Assembly: GCA_026874595.1 (NCBI GenBank)
Contig: CM049321.1
Location: forward strand, 18,698,979-18,762,978
Origin: Sipunculus nudus
Taxonomy: Eukaryota > Annelida > Sipuncula > Golfingiida > Sipunculidae
Length of the DNA: 64,000 bases
Direction: 5' to 3'
In this document: positions 53,142 to 64,000 of the stretch, piece after piece
How positions within the stretch are numbered: position 1 is the first letter of the stretch
Layout: every line of letters starts with the position of its first letter
The notes under the pieces: generated by a model
Databases searched by the model: none
The model's input: only the letters and a program-made list of their open reading frames with translations
What the model was told of the DNA's origin: nothing
Translations under genes and position numbers: made by a program

Positions 53142-54449
53142 CTATGATATGAAACCCATGTTTATACCCTGTAACAGGAATTCCTTGTCCTCGTCCCCTT
53201 CTAGCTCAGTAGCCCATAACTCGGGTGTTTTGAAAGAGAATTACTAAAGTGTGGGCTATCAAGTCGGCTTTTATCTTGGCAAAGACAGCTGGTTGGTAAT
53301 CCCTATGCCGAGGGGTCCTCTGACCCCTGTGGGTGAAGTGACCTAGGTTGGGGTTTTCCACACCCATTGACTGAGCATATGTGGGCATATTTACAATTAG
53401 AATTAAACCTGCATGATCCCTTATTAAAGGAGATACAAATCTCCCTCCCTGATAGATCAACTTGTCTCTTATACTGACCCGACTCTATGCAATTTATTGT
53501 TTGTCCTGATTCTTAAAGCCCATGTTAATTACTGGTGCTTTAGGTTGTAACCAAAATTGACTTAAGGTTGGAATTTGTAAACCCCATTGACACTGCAATT
53601 TTGCCTGCTCTTTTCGATATAAATCATCGAACATGACCACATCGGCCCATCTGTACTGCTGAGCTAAATCAGTAACTTGGATAAGGTAGGCCAAATATTC
53701 TGGAATATTAGCGAGACCCACCTTACCCTGTCTCATTAAGGTATCAAGAATTCTGAGAGCCGATCAAAACCATAGCTCTTTTGAGATCGACTCAAGTTTA
53801 GGTTCCTTTTTTTTTAATTTAAAATATAAATCCACCCCCCCCCCCCCGCTACCTGGGAGACTAGCTCCTCAACATCAATGTTATGCATACTACCTATCAC
53901 AGGTCTAGCAAAGTCAATGATCTTTAGATAAGGAATGTCCGTTACGGGTCTCAAATACATCGATGTTGAATCACACTGCAGTACCGTAGTTAGGGTTCCC
54001 CTACCCTGTGTTGCTTGGCCTTGGTGTACCAGGGGCGGTTGATCTAGCCTTTCTTGGGCCTGGAGAAGCGCCATGTTATGCCATGCTCGGGCTTCATCAT
54101 CTTGTCTACGAGGATGTGGTACAGTTGTTGTTGACTCGTCCCACAGGGAGCCAAGGATTTCATCAACCGTTGACTGCAGAATGCCGATTTCTTGTGTCGT
54201 TTTATTTTGAGCCGTCATACAGACGGACGGACGACAGCTGGGCTGCTCTACGCCGCCATTTTGGATGCCTCCTCTCGTACAGTTTAGACGTTTTACGGCA
54301 AGTCGTAAAGCCAGTGATTGTGCTAATGGTAAAACCGGTATCGTTTTTAACACGTCCTCATCCAGCATCTGGAATTATTCTATCGACGTGAATCCGTGAT
54401 GTGCTAAAACTGTGAGAGTTTCTTGTGTCAAATTGTTCTTAATGCCCAT
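53142..54449 (-). pseudogene. Dead DIRS-like gag plus start of RT-like segment, unit 8
   Basis: Full-span copy from an ATG at 54449. Open pieces are 53814-54368 (184 codons, C13 tract at 53835-53847, WIYILN exit) and the core 53494-53736. The knuckle is at 53381-53437. Upstream it has a private CCTAGAGT variant near 54501 where all other units read CCCAGAGT. No lesion beyond the shared TAA, TGA and frame change was noticed. Confidence 0.72.
53835..53847. repeat. Poly-C tract, unit 8 (C13)
   Basis: Same tract in unit 8. The frame exits into WIYILN. Confidence 0.95.
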
Positions 54450-56945
54450 TGCTGGACAGCAAAATCAAATGGTGTGTCCACCACCGCCTGTTTCTCCTAC
54501 CTAGAGTCCTCTGTTGAGCCCATTAGGAATTAAAGTGTACCTCGCCGCTGCAAACGCAGGTCGATTTTGTTGACTTGTCAGCGTATCAAACGTATCGCTG
54601 TAGGTACAATGCGAACTTCCAATGATTCAGTATAGCTTATGGGCACCACAAACAAGCCCAGCGTAATTATGTCTATTGAGGATTTGAGTAGGCCTACATA
54701 CCTCGCCATTGCGTTACTATAACGTTGCAAAGAGTCGACTGTGTTGACATATAACTATAAGACAGTTGTAAAAGGTATAAAAACGCCAGTGTTTGTTATG
54801 TCGTTAATGTGTGGCTTTTTACCTTGTGGGCACAACAACAAGACGCCTGTATCTCCTTGGAGTAAAGAGTTCGCTAGCCGCGAAAGCCAAGAAAAAATGC
54901 GTGTCCTTTGTGGTCTTTTAAACGTTAAGTAGCCCTTAACAACCAAGCAGGGTTGGCCTAACGCCGGTTGGCTGTGGCCACACGTGACCACAGCCGAGCG
55001 ACCTCATTAGCTGCTCCTAAAATTCAAGTCACTTTTGTGGACTGCTCACTTTAAAATATAACGGCCCAGCAATCAAATGACAATAAAATTGTATATATTC
55101 TTACCTGCGATCTTTGGATGACCCCTTACGGACACTCCGTATTTTAACATTATAAATAGAATAATTACTGGCATTTCGAACTATAACTCTCCGACAGGAC
55201 TCTTTCTAAGCCAGCTGGATCATAAAACGCAGAAACATTAAAATAATATATTATCTTAAAATATAAGCCAAACTAAACCATCTTTGAATGACACATTAAT
55301 TATATGATACAATTACAGTTCCAATTAGTTTAGATAATCATTAATTTCAGTTGAGCATAATTGATATAATTTGTTGTAGAATACAAATTTTACTAATGGT
55401 CTGAATAATAACAGCAGAGGCAAAATGTAGGGAAGTTATTTATTTAATTATATGATTAAATAGATGATATTTGACTTGAAATGTTATGACAATTCCATGT
55501 GTACTTAGTGTCAAAGCAATGTCATCGTGTGGGTAAAAGTTTATTTAGACTTCTATGATTCGGAGTTTATTGATGGAGCTTACAATAACAAACATGTTTG
55601 GGTTTCGGTGTACACAAGGCCTTGTAAAGCAAATGGGTATAACATCTTGTATTATTTTGCTACCTTCTCCAAAATGAATATGAACCACGCTAATGACATT
55701 GTTCCCTGTGGACTCTGGTTAATATCATATGAAAAGATAGTTGACGGGAAACCACACTTAAATAACCACTTATTAATTTTGTGTCAAAATTGTTTGACAA
55801 CGGAACGGTGTCTTTTCAAGGGTTCGTTACGGATGCTTTGGCTGTTTCCTGGGTTATCATTGCAAGAGAAATCAACATGCGCAACTGTTATATAACTTAA
55901 TAAGATACTGACAACAACAAAAATATTTGTAAACAATTTATTTGGAATGAAAAATTAAGGACAAGAGTTAAACTTAATAATAAATTTAATTTAATTGGAG
56001 GAAAATGTTTCCTTGACATTTGATTACAAAATAGGGAAGTGATAACGGTATAGAGAACAATGGACTTAGATACACACCTAATTTTTTTTTCTCCATGAAA
56101 AGTGATTTGTTTTATCATTTGCAAATTACAGGGCACTTCATCCATAAACTTAACTTCCTTGATGGCGTATTAACTATACATTTGTACAAATTATAATGAT
56201 GGCGCAATAAGAGAATTATATTTTAAAGATGCCGTATTCTTAAATGCGATTTAGCTAAATGTAGGCAAAGTGCTGTCTCTTTGACAACCATATGGACATA
56301 GGTATGTTTGCTTAGCCTTAAAGAAAAAAAGGACAGAAATAAACCAGTGATATACCTTAATCGATGGTCAACCATTAACCACGAGTGAGACCGAGCCAAA
56401 ATTCACTGTTGCATTTCCTGAACACAAAGGCATTTTTCTATTTCTTCGTTGACAGTTGTGGCCTTAGACATGCCCATAACCTTACATAACCATACCTTTG
56501 TTTGAAACCAATCACATTTATCGAAAATATCTTTAGACAGATTATCCCCCAGACTGATCATGCGTACTTTATCCGTGCTGCGAGCATGCTGTGCATTTTA
56601 AATTACGCAAGCAAAGCATTTTTATTCAATGCATTAAAATCCAGAATGGTTGTGTCTCTACTTATCTGTATTTTAATTGTTCAATGAATTTCATGTTATC
56701 GTATACTGATTAAATTTGGTACGCGAACCCTAACGTATAATGCATTTCGTGTTAATTGCGTCATTGCTAAAATGTGATTTTGCTTAAATGCGCTACTGCC
56801 TACCATTTTTTCTGGCAAACAAAGCCATTCAGAACGACGTTTTATTCAATGCTGTTTTCTTTTATTCCTTTTAAGCGGAACACTTGTGGCCCGGGCTTTG
56901 TAACGGATAATACTCCACTCATTTTCTGTAATACGTGACCAGAGC

Positions 56946-56947
<2 letters not shown>

Positions 56948-57007
<60 letters not shown>

Positions 57008-57010
57008 ATT
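56948..57010. repeat. (TA)n microsatellite, unit 8, one interruption
   Basis: TA run with only the right-hand TTTA interruption; the left-hand one seen in units 2, 3 and 7 is missing. The left flank is of the TTCTGTAAT class, so this looks like a derivative of the interrupted form. Confidence 0.97.
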
Positions 57011-60000
57011 CCTGTATTTATATGCAATAAAAAATCAATAATCCATAAGTAGCCTGATGCTGACCCTCGTGATAAATATTAGAAATGGTAACCTGTTAAT
57101 AAAGGTGACGCTTGGTTAAACAGAAGAGGTGTTAACCCTCTGTTATAGTTAATAAATGACTCTTCTTCCGTACGTTGGCCATTGACCCATTTTCATGTTG
57201 AATGATTGGTCAATATTGAGCCTAACCAGGCCGATACCAGACCATATTCTTTTAAAAAATAACTAACTTTCTCTTTATTTTGAAATGGGAGAAATCTGTT
57301 TTACCGCAGACGAAAAGTAAAGGCATTCACGAATGGTACATTTTTTAAACCAATACGCCAGCTTCTAAAATTATTTAGAAAAAAAAATATTAGATGCATT
57401 TAATTGTAAGCTCCGCTTTGTTGTTACAATGAATGACAGCAGAAATGGCAAAGCCCAGAATGCTACACAAATAATGTACCTGGTGTAAAAGAAAAGTAAT
57501 GCTTAATAGTAGTACCTTGGTGTAAATCACAGTTTGCTCTCTAAGAAAGATACAAGAGAACCTGCAAATACATCATGTGGAATGCACCCCTTCTCCTGTA
57601 GTATATAGATCCAAAGGCAAGTTGTACAGCAACAAGGTGATAACAGTCAGAGATATTTGGAAATGTATGTGTTTCACTATGATACATTTGTTTGTGATAT
57701 GCAGCTGATAGGTATTTTACTCGGTTGTCGTGGTTATAAAAAAAACCGAGCCATTTATGTAAAGCTTTGGTTAATCATTTTGTCATGAACACTCATTATA
57801 GTTCATCAAAAATACAAGAATTAGTTCCTGAGTGGAACTTAAGTGGCTGAGTGACTCATTGTTCAACAAGGATATCCTATTAATTCATCTAATTACTTTT
57901 GTCCAACAACGAAAGAAGAACACTTAAGAACTATTAACGGTAATCTGGTTTAACAACGGGCAGTAATATTGACCTTATTATTAATTTTTCCATTAAAGAT
58001 GAAAAGCTATGGGATAAAGTTACCCTCTTATCATTGGATGTATCTTTTTATGTTATTATGATATAAGTCGGGTAGTCATGCCGTTTTGGACAGACCAATA
58101 TCATTATTTTCCTGGTTACATCATATATGTTTATTTATATATGGGTCTTCGTATATACGACAAGCCTGTCATATATAACCTTCTTTATGTCAATTATTTA
58201 TGCTTTACTGCTTGTTCATTATCGAACAATTGGATGTTAATATAAATTTATCTCTTACAACCCTGCGATGCAAATATAAATAAAAATAAACCTGCAAAAC
58301 CATAAAACGTGTGTAAAACAGGGCATATACCTTCTACAAATAACCGAAGCCTCACGAACCTCTTGTGTAAACATTCATTTAGCTTAAAAAAGAGGGTATC
58401 AGTAGTACAATATAATTATGTTGAGTGTGGAATGCAGAAGCAATGTTTGCCTTTGCTTGATATTTTTCTATATCTGACTGATATACTCATCGAAGAAGCG
58501 TGTTTTCATGCTTAACCTTTTTTTGAGGGACACACATGAATTTTTACCAGGTATTAAAAATTAGAGTTCCCTTTTAACATTAAACGAAACGCTCCAAAAT
58601 AATAACGATGCACGTATCGCATATCTCCCTAGAAATTTTTGAACAACACCGTCCTACTAGCGACCAATAGAATCAGTATCCCATATTAATGTTTAAAATT
58701 TATGAAACCTATGGCTCGTTTACTGCAACATTAATTATTTCATCAGATTCATATGATTTTTCCTGTGATCTAGAATGAATATTTACATTCAAAATAGAAA
58801 AAAAATCATAAAAATTATATTTGCCATATGTCAGGGGAATATTGTTTTGAATTATTTGGTATAATGAAAAGCAAGCGTTATAATAACATTCGATCGCAAA
58901 TACGAATATTATGTCATTGACAAACTCTAATTATTGTAATAATTTAAGTTCAGGATACCTTTAATCTGTTTAAGCATTATTTCTTAAAAATGAAATTTGC
59001 CATTCCGGCAAACGGGAGATTCGTTTGGTTTCCACTGGCACTTGGGGAATGCTAACGATCTTATTGTGCCACCAACTGGTTGACTGTAGTTTCCTTTAGC
59101 CTAACTTAATTTTTCCTTTTGCCACTTATATCTTTTGTTAAAAATGTAATTTGCTTAATAAGAAAGTAAAGCATGGAGACCGCAACAGATATCATTCGAA
59201 ACATTGCACACATATCTCATCAGAATACTCTAATACCTAGCATGATTTGGATGGGTTCAAGTACTGAGAATGTAAATAGCATATAGGTTCTTTTCCTGGA
59301 CACAAATGTAACACGCCTTGATAAAGCATAATAAAATAAATTGCATCTAAACCATGCTTTATAGGTCCGAAGCATGATCAGTATCTACATCTTCTACTTA
59401 AGTATGATTTGATGGAAGTCAAAAGTCACAACAGATGAATGATTCAGTCTTAAAAATGTTTAATATCAGTAGTAAACCAGAAAGACAAATTTTGAACGAA
59501 AAAGAACACAACTAAAGCTTTTTAATGTTGGTAAGTGCAAAGTAATCAATGTACTATATCTGACTATCGGGGGTTCGCTTCCGTAGGGAAAGATATCAAT
59601 TATAATTACAATATTTTACTTAAAAAATAACTGTATCAATGGACAAAATAGACAAATATGTAACCGTTTGAAATCTATCATTACTACAAAAATTTACAAA
59701 ATTGTAATCAATTACGATTACAAAAAAAAATCGTTTGTAATTAATCAAGATTACGGAAAACGATTTCCCAATGACTGGATGTAATCTTTCGTGCTTGCGC
59801 GGAGAAGAAAGCGTTTTACAATTCGACTCCCCAGGTCCCACTATAATTACACGAAACAATTCATTGGGACTATTATCTGACCATTAATCGCAAATATTCT
59901 TTCCAGGAATAGTAATAATTATACATACAAATATGTATGATACGATACCTTCCTGACCGTTTCGTGACAATGCTACCACTGTATCATTGTCACATCCTAA

Positions 60001-60823
60001 AAAAAAAATGGATATTCCAGATTCGTATAACGAGACCAAACTGGCTGAAGCTCTCACATACACACAAAAATGAGAAAGACGAGTGTAAAAAAATAAGTAT
60101 GTATTCAAGGAAATCTTACAATTATCTAGGGAGTCGTTTTACTCTCAAGGCAGAATAACAATATCCCATGAATCCGTATTAATGCAATACACAAACAGAG
60201 TCCACACACTGCACAGTTAAAAGAAGTTCGCACGGTCCCTAGCCTACTGGTCACATGACCGTCACGCAAGAGGTCACTCTGTTTAACACCGTACACGCAC
60301 AGGCGCCCCTCGTCGTAAAACCGGGTCTCCGTTCTCGAAGTAACACAGGTAAAAGAATCCGTTGTCGAATATTTTAAGCCCACGACAATATACAGTCCCA
60401 ACGGGTCAGCGTATCAATTTTTCAGGTCTGTTTTCTATGGCCCCATCACGGCAGATAAACATCAACTTATTACAATTCCGTCTGTAAACGGAACATGCAT
60501 GTCCGTTAGCGAAATGTTATTGATGTAGGTTGCCCACAGCCTCTAACATATCATACATCTGGAATCGTCCCTGCGCTGAACATTTCATAGGCATCTTTGG
60601 AGATTCATGCTAGACAGACAATCTCTCGGATATCAACATCAGGCGCCTTGCCCCAGAAATTTCTATCTTTGCTTTCCTCTTTCCAGCTTATACATCGATG
60701 CTGATGACACGCTTTCTGACCGTCCTTAGACCATCGTTCGATCGCATGAATACAACAAACTGAACACGCTTCCAGAGACAAACGTATGAAAAATGTATGA
60801 TGTATGTATCTGTTCTCCCTTTT

Positions 60824-62129
60824 CTATGATATGAAACCCATGTTTATACCCTGTAACAGGAATTCCTTGTCCTCGTCCCCTTCTAGCTCAGTAGCCCATA
60901 ACTCGGGTGTTTTGAAAGAGAATTACTAAAGTGTGGGCTATCAAGTCGGCTTTTATCTTGGCAAAGACAGCTGGTTGGTAATCCCTATGCCGAGGGGTCC
61001 TCTGACCCCTGTGGGTGAAGTGACCTAGGTTGGGGTTTTCCACACCCATTGACTGAGCATATGTGGGCATATTTACAATTAGAATTAAACCTGCATGATC
61101 CCTTATTAAAGGAGATACAAATCTCCCTCCCTGATAGATCAACTTGTCTCTTATACTGACCCGACTCTATGCAATTTATTGTTTGTCCTGATTCTTAAAG
61201 CCCATGTTAATTACTGGTGCTTTAGGTTGTAACCAAAATTGACTTAAGGTTGGAATTTGTAAACCCCATTGACACTGCAATTTTGCCTGCTCTTTTCGAT
61301 ATAAATCATCGAACATGACCACATCGGCCCATCTGTACTGCTGAGCTAAATCAGTAACTTGGATAAGGTAGGCCAAATATTCTGGAATATTAGCGAGACC
61401 CACCTTACCCTGTCTCATTAAGGTATCAAGAATTCTGAGAGCCGATCAAAACCATAGCTCTTTTGAGATCGACTCAAGTTTAGGTTCCTTTTTTTTTAAT
61501 TTAAAATATAAATCCACCCCCCCCCCCGCTACCTGGGAGACTAGCTCCTCAACATCAATGTTATGCATACTACCTATCACAGGTCTAGCAAAGTCAATGA
61601 TCTTTAGATAAGGAATGTCCGTTACGGGTCTCAAATACATCGATGTTGAATCACACTGCAGTACCGTAGTTAGGGTTCCCCTACCCTGTGTTGCTTGGCC
61701 TTGGTGTACCAGGGGCGGTTGATCTAGCCTTTCTTGGGCCTGGAGAAGCGCCATATTATGCCATGCTCGGGCTTCATCATCTTGTCTACGAGGATGTGGT
61801 ACAGTTGTTGTTGACTCGTCCCACAGGGAGCCAAGGATTTCATCAACCGTTGACTGCAGAATGCCGATTTCTTGTGTCGTTTTATTTTGAGCCGTCATAC
61901 AGACGGACGGACGACAGCTGGGCTGCTCTACGCCGCCATTTTGGATGCCTCCTCTCGTACAGTTTAGACGTTTTACGGCAAGTCGTAAAGCCAGTGATTG
62001 TGCTAATGGTAAAACCGGTATCGTTTTTAACACGTCCTCATCCAGCATCTGGAATTATTCTATCGACGTGAATCCGTGATGTGCTAAAACTGTGAGAGTT
62101 TCTTGTGTCAAATTGTTCTTAATGCCCAT
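60824..62129 (-). pseudogene. Dead DIRS-like gag plus start of RT-like segment, unit 9 (longest open frame)
   Basis: Contains the longest gag-frame piece in the window, 61446-62048 (200 codons). It runs from MLDEDVLKTIP through a short poly-Gly (C11, 61517-61527) and the Lys-rich stretch to SKELWF and the shared TGA. The core (61176-61418) continues in the same frame after that TGA. The N-terminal TAA that separates the LTQETL segment from MLDEDV is still there, as is the frame change before the knuckle at 61063-61119. Even the best-preserved unit therefore cannot encode the whole gag. Confidence 0.74.
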
Positions 62130-64000
62130 TGCTGGACAGCAAAATCAAATGGTGTGTCCACCACCGCCTGTTTCTCCTACCCAGAGTCCTCTGTTGAGCC
62201 CATTAGGAATTAAAGTGTACCTCGCCGCTGCAAACGCAGGTCGATTTTGTTGACTTGTCAGCGTATCAAACGTATCGCTGTAGGTACAATGCGAACTTCC
62301 AATGATTCAGTATAGCTTATGGGCACCACAAACAAGCCCAGCGTAATTATGTCTATTGAGGATTTGAGTAGGCCTACATACCTCGCCATTGCGTTACTAT
62401 AACGTTGCAAAGAGTCGACTGTGTTGACATATAACTATAAGACAGTTGTAAAAGGTATAAAAACGCCAGTGTTTGTTATGTCGTTAATGTGTGGCTTTTT
62501 ACCTTGTGGGCACAACAACAAGACGCCTGTATCTCCTTGGAGTAAAGAGTTCGCTAGCCGCGAAAGCCAAGAAAAAATGCGTGTCCTTTGTGGTCTTTTA
62601 AACGTTAAGTAGCCCTTAACAACCAAGCAGGGTTGGCCTAACGCCGGTTGGCTGTGGCCACACGTGACCACAGCCGAGCGACCTCATTAGCTGCTCCTAA
62701 AATTCAAGTCACTTTTGTGGACTGCTCACTTTAAAATATAACGGCCCAGCAATCAAATGACAATAAAATTGTATATATTCTTACCTGCGATCTTTGGATG
62801 ACCCCTTACGGACACTCCGTATTTTAACATTATAAATAGAATAATTACTGGCATTTCGAACTATAACTCTCCGACAGGACTCTTTCTAAGCCAGCTGGAT
62901 CATAAAACGCAGAAACATTAAAATAATATATTATCTTAAAATATAAGCCAAACTAAACCATCTTTGAATGACACATTAATTATATGATACAATTACAGTT
63001 CCAATTAGTTTAGATAATCATTAATTTCAGTTGAGCATAATTGATATAATTTGTTGTAGAATACAAATTTTACTAATGGTCTGAATAATAACAGCAGAGG
63101 CAAAATGTAGGGAAGTTATTTATTTAATTATATGATTAAATAGATGATATTTGACTTGAAATGTTATGACAATTCCATGTGTACTTAGTGTCAAAGCAAT
63201 GTCATCGTGTGGGTAAAAGTTTATTTAGACTTCTATGATTCGGAGTTTATTGATGGAGCTTACAATAACAAACATGTTTGGGTTTCGGTGTACACAAGGC
63301 CTTGTAAAGCAAATGGGTATAACATCTGGTATTATTTTGCTACCTTCTCCAAAATGAATATGAACCACGCTAATGACATTTTCCCTGTGGACTCTGGTTA
63401 ATATCATATGAAAAGATAGTTGACGGGAAACCACACTTAAATAACCACTTATTAATTTTGTGTCAAAATTGTTTGACAACGGAACGGTGTCTTTTCAAGG
63501 GTTCGTTACGGATGCTTTGGCTGTTTCCTGGGTTATCATTGCAAGAGAAATCAACATGCGCAACTGTTATATAACTTAATAAGATACTGACAACAACAAA
63601 AATATTTGTAAACAATTTATTTGGAATGAAAAATTAAGGACAAGAGTTAAACTTAATAATAAATTTAATTTAATTGGAGGAAAATGTTTACTTGACATTT
63701 GATTACAAAATAGGGAAGTGATAACGGTATAGAGAACAATGGACTTAGATACACACCTAATTTTTTTTTTTTCTCCATGAAAAGTGATTTGTTTTATCAT
63801 TTGCAAATTACAGGGCACTTCATCCATAAACTTAACTTCCTTGATGGCGTATTAACTATACATTTGTACAAATTATAATGATGGCGCAATAAGAGAATTA
63901 TATTTTAAAGATGCCGTATTCTTAAATGCGATTTAGCTAAATGTAGGCAAAGTGCTGTCTCTTTGACAACCATATGGACATAGGTATGTTTGCTTAGCCT
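60937..64000. repeat. Tandem macrosatellite unit 9 (partial, first 3064 bp)
   Basis: The ninth unit is cut by the window end, so the array continues to the right. The visible part matches unit 7 more closely than unit 8 at several rare sites. It has the shortest C run (11 C, 61517-61527) and, as a result, the longest uninterrupted gag frame in the window. Confidence 0.96.
61517..61527. repeat. Poly-C tract, unit 9 (C11)
   Basis: Shortest version. It stays in frame and gives the 200-codon gag piece. Confidence 0.95.

Larger units (their letters stand above)
45577..53254. repeat. Tandem macrosatellite unit 7 (7678 bp)
   Basis: Complete unit. In its first 3 kb it shares several rare variants with unit 9 but not with the intervening unit 8: CCATATTATG near 46393, ACATTTTCCC near 48018, and a lengthened T tract near 48403. 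It has an interrupted TA tract. Confidence 0.97.
53255..60936. repeat. Tandem macrosatellite unit 8 (7682 bp)
   Basis: Complete unit. Its first 3 kb is like unit 6 at the site near 55705 (no 1-base deletion), but its middle follows units 2 and 7 (the TTCATG and GCTAAAATG variants near 56690-56770). The TA tract is a hybrid: long and pure on the left, with a single TTTA interruption on the right. Confidence 0.97.

Noticed and set aside
1-64000. Ribosomal or histone gene cluster as explanation for the tandem array
   Set aside because: No rRNA, 5S, histone or snRNA sequence was recognised in any part of the unit on either strand.

Overview
The window is one uninterrupted head-to-tail array of a long repeat. 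The same sequence restarts at 1, 7666, 15328, 22959, 30643, 37893, 45577, 53255 and 60937. That gives eight complete units (7665, 7662, 7631, 7684, 7250, 7684, 7678 and 7682 bp) and the first 3064 bp of a ninth. Neither array edge is inside the window, so the phase used here (unit 1 starts at base 1) is arbitrary. Units differ only by scattered substitutions, small indels and variable simple-sequence tracts, in non-coding as well as coding-derived parts. This indicates recent amplification and/or concerted evolution.

The organism is very probably a eukaryote, most likely an animal and perhaps a marine invertebrate such as a mollusc (inference only). The DNA is AT-rich, has no dense gene packing, carries long (TA)n microsatellites, and contains a gag-like remnant of the kind found in DIRS-type tyrosine-recombinase retrotransposons of marine animals. 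No cellular protein gene, rRNA, tRNA or CRISPR array was recognised.

Layout of a unit, as offsets from its start. About -113 to +1196: a minus-strand dead copy of a retroelement gag, with a SAM-like N-terminus, a variable poly-Gly run encoded by a poly-C tract, a core domain and a CCCH zinc knuckle, followed by a short segment resembling the start of a DIRS-like reverse transcriptase. About +1200 to +1740: a GC-richer segment with a short protein-like minus-strand frame, a TATA-like box and a 26-bp inverted repeat around an E-box. About +1740 to +6850: AT-rich DNA without credible genes, holding a (TA)n microsatellite near +3690 and several small palindromes. About +6850 to +7550: a CpG-richer block of unknown origin.

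Nothing here appears to work as a gene. All informative copies share the same gag-inactivating lesions, so a dead element fragment was caught inside a larger segment that was then amplified. The main interest is the macrosatellite itself, its mosaic pattern of variants between units, the microhomology deletions in single units, and the poly-C tract that switches the gag reading frame.
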